Assembly: GCA_937891725.1 (NCBI GenBank)
Contig: CALAHL010000499.1
Span: 1-6,149, forward strand
Length of the DNA stretch: 6,149 nucleotides
Direction of reading: 5' to 3'
Origin: an uncultured Rhodospirillaceae bacterium
Lineage (GTDB): Bacteria; Pseudomonadota; Alphaproteobacteria; Thalassobaculales; Thalassobaculaceae
This document shows, piece by piece, positions 1-4,479 of the stretch. Position numbers and translations under genes: made by a program. The notes under the pieces were generated by a model. It was not told where the DNA came from. It worked only from the letters and a program-made list of their open reading frames with translations, and did no database searches. Every line of letters begins with the position of its first letter. Positions within the stretch are counted from its first letter, which is position 1.

Positions 1-17
1 GCGCTAAGGCTTCGGCT

Positions 18-746
18 CTACTCGCGGCGCAGGATTTTATCGACGATCATTCCGGCGACCCAACTCTCCTTGAAGGCGGACTTAAGGGTCGCCGGATCGT
101 AATCCCGCTCTATCCATTCTCGGAAGCTGAGCCCGGTGTCACGTTCTCTCTTCGCGTAGGTGTCAAAGAGGAAATCGAGCACACCGGTCTTGGCTTGTCG
201 GATATGCCCGTAGCGGAGCGAAAGTTGGCCCATCGCCTGGTCCAGCGGCAGGCCGACATGCTGCCAGAGATAGAGGGTCGCCATGAACCCGGTCCGGTCC
301 GCGCCCGATTTGCAATGCATCAGAACCGGATATTCCAAGGTGTCCCAAAGATCCAAGGCCGCAAGCAGGGTCGGCTTCTCCATCGGGCTCCGCGACCGAA
401 TGGGAAAATCGACCAGGGTCAGGCCGAGGTCTGCGCAAGCCTCCCGCTCCAACAGATAGCCACCGTCATTCTCCCGCGCTCCTCGGAGATTCAGGATGGT
501 GCGAAATCCCTCGTCCCGCGCGGTCTTCAGGTGGCGCGGTGCTGGCTGCGCAGCGCGCCAGAGATCGTCGGTCACACGGTTTTTGTGGAGATAGAGTTCC
601 CGCAAGAAGCCGTGATCAACCAGCAACAGGTCCCGCCATGCGCGTCTGCGGGCGGGACCGACAAGCGGTTGAAAAGCGGTGGCGGGTTTCGGCAGGTCGA
701 CCATGCCGCTTCGGGTAGCATGGTCGACCGCGCCGGGGAAGCACAT
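18..746 (-). CDS. Tyrosine / dual-specificity protein phosphatase family protein
   Basis: The frame encodes 242 residues of a cysteine-dependent phosphatase. The signature HCX5R loop is read as HCKSGADRTG, with nucleophile Cys145 and phosphate-binding Arg151. Asp113 in VDFP, ahead of the loop, is the likely general acid. An NLRG strand motif near residue 87 and the segment LSLRYGHIRQAKTG after the loop match bacterial PTP-like proteins of Alphaproteobacteria. There is no signal peptide or membrane segment, so it is probably cytoplasmic; the substrate (phosphoprotein, phosphoinositide or other phosphoester) cannot be told. The ATG at 746 has no clear Shine-Dalgarno sequence. A second in-frame ATG at 704 (MVDLPKP) would give 228 residues and loses nothing conserved, but it lies inside a 12-bp inverted repeat. 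The gene starts 23 bases after the LysR stop on the same strand, so co-transcription is likely. The family is secure; the start and substrate are not. Confidence 0.9.
   Translation of the reverse strand: MCFPGAVDHATRSGMVDLPKPATAFQPLVGPARRRAWRDLLLVDHGFLRELYLHKNRVTDDLWRAAQPAPRHLKTARDEGFRTILNLRGARENDGGYLLEREACADLGLTLVDFPIRSRSPMEKPTLLAALDLWDTLEYPVLMHCKSGADRTGFMATLYLWQHVGLPLDQAMGQLSLRYGHIRQAKTGVLDFLFDTYAKRERDTGLSFREWIERDYDPATLKSAFKESWVAGMIVDKILRRE
695..729. repeat. Perfect 12-bp inverted repeat at the phosphatase 5' end
   Basis: The arms GGTCGACCATGC (695-706) and GCATGGTCGACC (718-729) are exact reverse complements separated by 11 bases. In minus-strand mRNA they form a strong hairpin inside the first 20 codons of the phosphatase frame. 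The second arm to be transcribed contains the alternative ATG at 704. There is no T-run after it, so it is not an obvious terminator. It may be a translational control hairpin or a protein-binding dyad. Confidence 0.75.
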
Positions 747-761
747 CGAGTAATAAGGCGG

Positions 762-777
762 CTACTCTGCTACTCTG
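762..777. repeat. Tandem duplication of an 8-base unit at the LysR stop codon
   Basis: CTACTCTG occurs twice back to back (762-769 and 770-777). The second copy supplies the LysR stop codon (TAG on the minus strand, 770-772) and the first lies in the gap before the phosphatase. It looks like a small slippage duplication and has no evident function. Confidence 0.5.
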
Positions 778-1789
778 CCATCACGCCCATCGGGCGGTTT
801 GCGTCCTCGCCTGTGGTTTCGGCACGCGCACCGGCTGAGCCAGCCGAGGATTTGCTTGCCCTCAATGCGGTAGGAATCTCTTCGACCTCATCGACCCAAT
901 AGGGATGGGGGCCATAGACTTCGACCAGATAGTCGACGAAGGCGCGGACCTTTGGCGAAAGATGGCGGTTCGAGGGATATACCGCGTAGATCGGGACATC
1001 TTCCCGGACCGCATCGTCCAAGATCGAGATCAAACGACCGTCCTGAAGATACTTCCCGACCATGTGGCCGGCCAACATGCACACACCGGCCCCAGCGAGG
1101 GCGAGCGAGAGGATGCTGTCGCCGTTATTGGTGGTGATCGTTCCCTGCGCCTTCACGACTTTCTGTTCGTCGTCATGCAGGAAATGCCAGTCGTTGATCG
1201 GCGATCCCGGCGGCAGGGTGATCAGTGCGTGATCGTTGAGATCCTCCGGTCGCTGGGGCGTGCCCCATTTCGCCAGATAGTCCGGAGCGGCGACCAGCTT
1301 GCGGTCGTTGGCCGCGAGCTTTCGGGCAATCAGCGAACTGTCCTTCAATTGGGCAATTCGGATTGCCAGATCGATGCCTTCCTCCACCAGATCCACCAGC
1401 CGATCGGCCACCAGCATCTGGACCTGCACCTCGGGATGGCGATCCATGAACCCTGGAAGGTGCGGCGCCACATGACGATGGGCGAAGGTGGTAGGGGCGG
1501 TGATCCGCAGCAGACCTCGTGGTGAGGCGTGGGCTTGACTGACGGCGGCTTCGGCCTCGTCGACATCCGCTAGGATTCGCTTGGCCCGCTCGTAGTAAGC
1601 TGAGCCGACTTCCGTCAGGCTGACCCGGCGGGTGGTGCGATTGAGCAAACGGACACCGAGTCGGTCCTCAAGGGCCGACAGCTGTTTCGAGACGACAGAC
1701 GGCGACAGATTCATCGAGCGCGCGGCCCCTGCAAGGCTGCTGTTCTCGACCACGGCGGCAAATATCGACATGCCAGTTAATACATCCAA
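770..1789 (-). CDS. LysR-family transcriptional regulator (CrgA-like)
   Basis: With a TTG start at 1789 the product has 339 residues. The N-terminus (MDVLTGMSIFAAVVENSSLA) and the winged helix-turn-helix that follows (about residues 17-60, AARSMNLSPSVVSKQLSALE, then RLLNRTTRRVSLTE) are typical of LysR regulators. The effector-binding domain runs from about residue 92 (GLLRITAPTTFAHRHVAPHL) to 298. The TTG is chosen because GAGGGAGAA stands five bases upstream. An ATG at 1822 and a GTG at 1828 in the same frame (350 and 352 residues) have no well-spaced Shine-Dalgarno and lie within a palindrome that looks like the operator. After the usual domain end there is an unusual tail of about 40 residues rich in Ala, Ser, Glu and Gly, probably disordered. 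The gene diverges from the small gene at 1961 and precedes the phosphatase. Autoregulation is likely; the effector is unknown. Confidence 0.93.
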   Translation of the reverse strand: MDVLTGMSIFAAVVENSSLAGAARSMNLSPSVVSKQLSALEDRLGVRLLNRTTRRVSLTEVGSAYYERAKRILADVDEAEAAVSQAHASPRGLLRITAPTTFAHRHVAPHLPGFMDRHPEVQVQMLVADRLVDLVEEGIDLAIRIAQLKDSSLIARKLAANDRKLVAAPDYLAKWGTPQRPEDLNDHALITLPPGSPINDWHFLHDDEQKVVKAQGTITTNNGDSILSLALAGAGVCMLAGHMVGKYLQDGRLISILDDAVREDVPIYAVYPSNRHLSPKVRAFVDYLVEVYGPHPYWVDEVEEIPTALRASKSSAGSAGARAETTGEDANRPMGVMAE

Positions 1790-1816
1790 GGCGCTTCTCC
1801 CTCGATGCCACGGATT

Positions 1817-1839
1817 ATTCATTCCCACACAGAATGAAT
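1817..1839. promoter_or_regulatory. Candidate LysR operator (perfect dyad, T-N11-A)
   Basis: ATTCATTC (1817-1824) and GAATGAAT (1832-1839) are perfect inverted arms around a 7-base spacer. The dyad contains TTC-N7-GAA, so T1822 and A1834 give the T-N11-A geometry of LysR-type boxes. It lies between the preferred LysR start (1789) and the divergent small gene, where an autoregulatory LysR protein normally binds. Its centre is about 70 bases upstream of the transcription start predicted from the weak promoter at 1863-1891, close to the usual recognition site near -65. Binding by this particular regulator is inferred. Confidence 0.65.
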
Positions 1840-1862
1840 TCCATGAGCTTTTATCGTATTCA

Positions 1863-1891
1863 TCGTCATAAGGGAAGAGCCTAGGTTAAAT
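1863..1891 (+). promoter_or_regulatory. Weak sigma70-like promoter candidate for the small gene
   Basis: TCGTCA (1863-1868) matches four of six bases of the -35 consensus. After a 17-base spacer, TTAAAT (1886-1891) matches four of six of the -10 consensus. Transcription would start near 1898, giving a leader of roughly 60 bases before the ATG at 1961. A weak promoter of this kind, with a LysR-type dyad upstream, fits an activated promoter. Matches this poor arise often by chance. Confidence 0.3.
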
Positions 1892-1949
1892 CCATCAACT
1901 GGACCCGAGCCCTTCGCTCCCCGCGTCATTCCGGCCAGGTCCAAACAAT

Positions 1950-2152
1950 GGAGGTTGATCATGGAACGTATCAACAACATGCCTGCCGACCAGATGCATA
2001 AGTATGTCGCTTACGGCCGCTCTCTCCAAGGTAAAGCGATGCGTGACGCGATTGCCGCGAGTTTCTCCTGGATTGTCAGGACGCTCCAGGCTGCCTTTGG
2101 CCGCCGTGCGGAGGTCCGCCTGGGCTGCTCAGATTGCGGCGCCCACGCTTAA
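1950..2152 (+). CDS. Small orphan protein, 63 residues, function unknown (RBS plus ORF)
   Basis: The coding part runs from ATG 1961 to TAA 2152; the feature begins at its Shine-Dalgarno sequence GGAGG (1950-1954), six bases before the ATG. An in-frame TTG at 1955 abuts that sequence and is unlikely to be used. The product is basic and starts MERINNMPADQMHKYVAYGR. Residues 20-50 look like an amphipathic helix with aromatic and basic positions (IAASFSWIVRTLQAAFGRR), and it ends with a Cys pair (LGCSDCGAHA). No signal peptide or classical membrane segment is clear; peripheral membrane binding by the helix is possible. I do not recognise the family; it lacks the C-terminal motif of DUF1127-type small alphaproteobacterial proteins. 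It diverges from the LysR gene and has its own downstream terminator, so it is probably a single-gene unit under LysR control. The strong ribosome site makes real translation likely. Confidence 0.7.
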
Positions 2153-2175
2153 TATTGCTGAATTTCTGAGCACTT

Positions 2176-2246
2176 GAAAGAGGGTCGGTCTGAAGACGGC
2201 ACTTCCCCGCCCTTGCAGGCCTTTCTCCCCCCTGAGGCCCTCTTTC
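2176..2246. repeat. Long-range 9-bp inverted repeat in the 3' region of the small gene
   Basis: GAAAGAGGG (2176-2184) and CCCTCTTTC (2238-2246) are perfect reverse complements 53 bases apart. G-U and C-G pairs can extend the stem by two on the inside. The right arm ends seven bases before the terminator stem, so the RNA could fold as a closed domain followed by the terminator. This may be a structured 3' UTR or a small RNA; I recognise no known RNA family in it. Confidence 0.5.
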
Positions 2247-2253
2247 GAAACTG

Positions 2254-2282
2254 GCACCGCGTCATTGCGGTGCTTTTTTTTT
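2254..2282 (+). terminator. Rho-independent terminator after the small gene
   Basis: A perfect 7-bp stem (GCACCGC 2254-2260, GCGGTGC 2267-2273) with a six-base loop is followed directly by nine T residues (2274-2282). It lies about 100 bases after the stop of the small gene and 80 bases before the PLP-enzyme start, so it should separate the two transcription units. Confidence 0.9.
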
Positions 2283-2307
2283 GCATGGCATCCCTCAGCG
2301 CGAGGTG

Positions 2308-2334
2308 CGACACAGTCCTGTAAGACTTGTGTCG
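2308..2334. repeat. Imperfect hairpin upstream of the PLP-enzyme gene
   Basis: CGACACA (2308-2314) pairs perfectly with TGTGTCG (2328-2334). The stem continues inward as GTC (2315-2317) with GAC (2324-2326) after one bulged T (2327), leaving the six-base loop CTGTAA. It ends 16 bases before the ribosome-binding GGAG (2351-2354). It could be an operator dyad or a leader hairpin. It does not match the SAM-II riboswitch pattern that I know from alphaproteobacterial methionine genes. Confidence 0.5.
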
Positions 2335-2362
2335 ATAAGACAGCCGCAATGGAGAATGCCCG

Positions 2363-3511
2363 ATGACCACGAATCACCCGCCGCATCGCGATACCGACCT
2401 CGCGGGTATGATGGGATTTGCGGACAAGGAAACCGGCGCCCTCGTGCCGCCGATCCATAACGCGACCACCTTCGAACGCGCGCCCGGGGAGGTCAGCACG
2501 CCGGGTGGGTTTAACTACAGTCGGACAGACTCTCCGGCCTGGACCCAGGTTGAAGATCTGCTGACCCGGTTGGAGGGCGGGGCCGCATCCATGGTGCTTG
2601 CGTCGGGAATGTCGGCCGCGACGATTCCGTTTCTTGCCTTGGAACCGGGTGCCCATGTGGTGGTTCAGGACGTGATGTACTGGGGCATCCGTACCTGGTT
2701 GAATGATTTCGCCGTGCATTGGGGCATTGATGTGGAATTCGCCGAGGCCGGCTCGCTCGCCTCTCTGGAAGCGCTGGTGAAGCCGGGCAAGACCCGCCTG
2801 ATCTGGATCGAAACTCCAGCTAATCCGATGTGGAATGTGATCGACATCGCTGCCGCCGCCGAGATTGCGCACGGTGCTGGAGCTGTGTTGGTCGTCGATT
2901 CCACGGTGGCGACGCCGATTTTGACCCGTCCTTTGGAATTCGGGGCCGATTTTGTCATGCACTCGGCCACGAAATACCTCAACGGTCACAGTGATGTTCT
3001 GGCCGGTGTCCTGGTAACGGCACGTGACAATGATCTCTGGCAGCGGATGCGCCGGATCCGCAAGGATCTGGGCATGGTTCTTGGCCCTCAGGAATCCTGG
3101 CTGTTGCTGCGGGGGATGCGCACGTTGCACCTGCGCGTCGAGCGCGCCAGCCAGAACGCGATGGCGCTTGCGGAAGCGTTGGCGACCCATCCCAACGTCC
3201 TTGAGGTCCTGTATCCGGGTTTGCCGACCCATCCGGGGCATGCGGTCTCCATCCGGCAGATGACCGGTGGTTTCGGCGGCATGATGTCGGTGCGGGTGCG
3301 CGGCGGCAAGGAAGGCGCGCTGGGCGTCATGCGGCGCTTGAAACTGTTCGCCAGCGCCACCTCGCTCGGTGGGACCGAGAGCCTGGTCGAGCACCGCCGC
3401 TCGACCGAGGGAGTGGACTCGCCGGTTCCGGACGATCTGATCCGGCTCTCGGTCGGGGTCGAATACGCCGATGATCTGATTGAGGATTGGCTGTCCGCCT
3501 TAAACGGCTAG
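2363..3511 (+). CDS. PLP-dependent Cys/Met metabolism enzyme (cystathionine gamma-synthase / beta-lyase family)
   Basis: The 382-residue protein has the usual length and motif order of the trans-sulfuration (gamma) family of fold-type I PLP enzymes. Seen in order: substrate-pocket Tyr52-Ser53-Arg54 (FNYSRTDSPAW), the phosphate-binding ASGMSA (80-85), ring-stacking Tyr106, TPANP (151-155), cofactor Asp179 in VVDST, Schiff-base Lys204 in HSATKYLNGHSDVLAGV, LLRGMRTL, and the C-terminal ESLVEHRR and LIRLSVGVE, whose Arg would bind the substrate carboxylate. Such enzymes make or cleave cystathionine or related sulfur amino acids in the cytosol. Motifs alone do not separate gamma-synthase, beta-lyase, gamma-lyase or O-acyl-homoserine sulfhydrylase. 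The common VDNTFATP is VDSTVATP here, a mild divergence. GGAG (2351-2354) is eight bases from the ATG. The upstream terminator makes this the first gene of a new unit; about 100 bases follow before the glycosyltransferase gene. Confidence 0.93.
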   Translation: MTTNHPPHRDTDLAGMMGFADKETGALVPPIHNATTFERAPGEVSTPGGFNYSRTDSPAWTQVEDLLTRLEGGAASMVLASGMSAATIPFLALEPGAHVVVQDVMYWGIRTWLNDFAVHWGIDVEFAEAGSLASLEALVKPGKTRLIWIETPANPMWNVIDIAAAAEIAHGAGAVLVVDSTVATPILTRPLEFGADFVMHSATKYLNGHSDVLAGVLVTARDNDLWQRMRRIRKDLGMVLGPQESWLLLRGMRTLHLRVERASQNAMALAEALATHPNVLEVLYPGLPTHPGHAVSIRQMTGGFGGMMSVRVRGGKEGALGVMRRLKLFASATSLGGTESLVEHRRSTEGVDSPVPDDLIRLSVGVEYADDLIEDWLSALNG

Positions 3512-3534
3512 GCAGGGGTCGTCCCTATTGCTGG

Positions 3535-3584
3535 ACCCGGTTCCGTTGCGCACCTACCATGCCTGAAAGTGGGCGGGAACGGGT
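3535..3584. repeat. Imperfect inverted repeat between the PLP-enzyme and glycosyltransferase genes
   Basis: ACCCG (3535-3539) plus TTCC (3541-3544) pairs with GGAA (3576-3579) plus CGGGT (3580-3584), a 9-bp stem with one bulged G and a 31-base loop. No T-run follows, so it is not an intrinsic terminator. It covers the weak upstream ATG at 3559 and ends before the better start at 3610. Confidence 0.35.
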
Positions 3585-3609
3585 CGCAGACGCGGCGGAA
3601 AGGATGGAG

Positions 3610-4479
3610 ATGGCGGGGCGCACCGCGCTCACCACCATGGTGATCGGTAAGGACTACCAGGAGATGTGGAACGGCCTCTATCGCAAGAGCGTGGAGGCCT
3701 ACGCCGCAAAGCACGGCTACGATCTGGTCATCATCGACGATTATATCGACCCGAGTCCGCGCGGCCGCGAGCGGACACCGCATTGGCAGAAATGCCTGAT
3801 CCTGGAGCATGAGGTCCTGAAGACCTACGACCACGTGGTCTGGATCGACGCTGATATTTTCGTGAACTTCCACACCGCCCCCTGCATCATTGCCGATCAT
3901 GGCGGCGGTGACGGGATCGGGGTCGTGACCTTCGGTTCGACCATGCCGAACGCTGAAACGTTGGAGAATCGCTGGGACCGCGCCCACCGCTACGGCAGCG
4001 GCGACTTCAAACGCGAGCGTGGGCCGACAGCCCCAGAACGCTATGGCCAGGCCGGATTGCCGGAAGACCAGCCCGAGATGGTGAATACCGGCGTGATGGT
4101 CTTGCGTCCGGACAAACACACGGCCTTTCTGCGGGACGTGTACGAGACTGGAACCGAGAACCCGATGTCCGCGATGGAACAGATGTGGCTGTCCTACCGG
4201 ATGTTCCAGGAGGGTCTGGTTACCCCGCTCGACACCCGGTTCAACAAGATCTGGAGCGAGGAACTGGTTCAGAACTATCCATTCCTGATGAACAGCGGAA
4301 TGCGGGCGCAGGTGCCGATCATAGCGCTCTGCGTTACCGCGGCGTGGTTGAATGGATACTTCCTGCATTTCCTGGCCGACGGGTTCTCGCGTGGGGATGT
4401 CCGTTACATCATGACCATGTTCGACGAGCCGTCGCAGATCAGCCTGGAAGCCTTGATGAAGGCCGGCAGCAAGCGATGA
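3610..4479 (+). CDS. GT-A type glycosyltransferase (GT34/GT8-like)
   Basis: From the ATG at 3610 the protein has 289 residues. The N-terminal strand TALTTMVIGKDY and the later YDLVIIDDYID are followed by HWQKCLILEHEVL (58-70) and the acceptor strand VVWIDADIFVN. There, Asp80-Ala81-Asp82 forms the DxD motif that binds metal and nucleotide-sugar. MVNTGVMVLR (157-166), EQMWLSY (190-196) and a late His253 in FLHFLADG follow the pattern of retaining GT34/GT8-type enzymes. The sugar and acceptor cannot be read from sequence, and no membrane segment is evident. Start choice: the frame is open from 3487, overlapping the previous gene. ATG 3559 has no ribosome site, whereas AAAGG (3599-3603) is six bases before ATG 3610; ATG 3604 is too close to it. 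The stop overlaps the next start as ATGA, implying translational coupling with a glycosyltransferase-methyltransferase protein, so both probably act on the same glycan. Confidence 0.85.
   Translation: MAGRTALTTMVIGKDYQEMWNGLYRKSVEAYAAKHGYDLVIIDDYIDPSPRGRERTPHWQKCLILEHEVLKTYDHVVWIDADIFVNFHTAPCIIADHGGGDGIGVVTFGSTMPNAETLENRWDRAHRYGSGDFKRERGPTAPERYGQAGLPEDQPEMVNTGVMVLRPDKHTAFLRDVYETGTENPMSAMEQMWLSYRMFQEGLVTPLDTRFNKIWSEELVQNYPFLMNSGMRAQVPIIALCVTAAWLNGYFLHFLADGFSRGDVRYIMTMFDEPSQISLEALMKAGSKR

Noticed and set aside
195..1525. Plus-strand frames of 235 and 206 codons (195-902 and 905-1525)
   Set aside because: They lie antisense to the phosphatase and LysR genes, whose motifs are clear, and their translations show no family features.
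2153..2282. 4.5S (SRP) RNA or tmRNA in the gap after the small gene
   Set aside because: The conserved SRP apical loop and tmRNA tRNA-like ends are absent from both strands.
2283..2362. SAM-II riboswitch upstream of the PLP-enzyme gene
   Set aside because: The leader lacks the conserved pseudoknot sequence pattern I know for SAM-II; only an ordinary bulged hairpin is visible.
2129..3394. A 421-codon minus-strand frame opposite the PLP-enzyme gene
   Set aside because: It is antisense to an unmistakable PLP enzyme, crosses the terminator and has no motif. GC-biased third positions create such long antisense frames.
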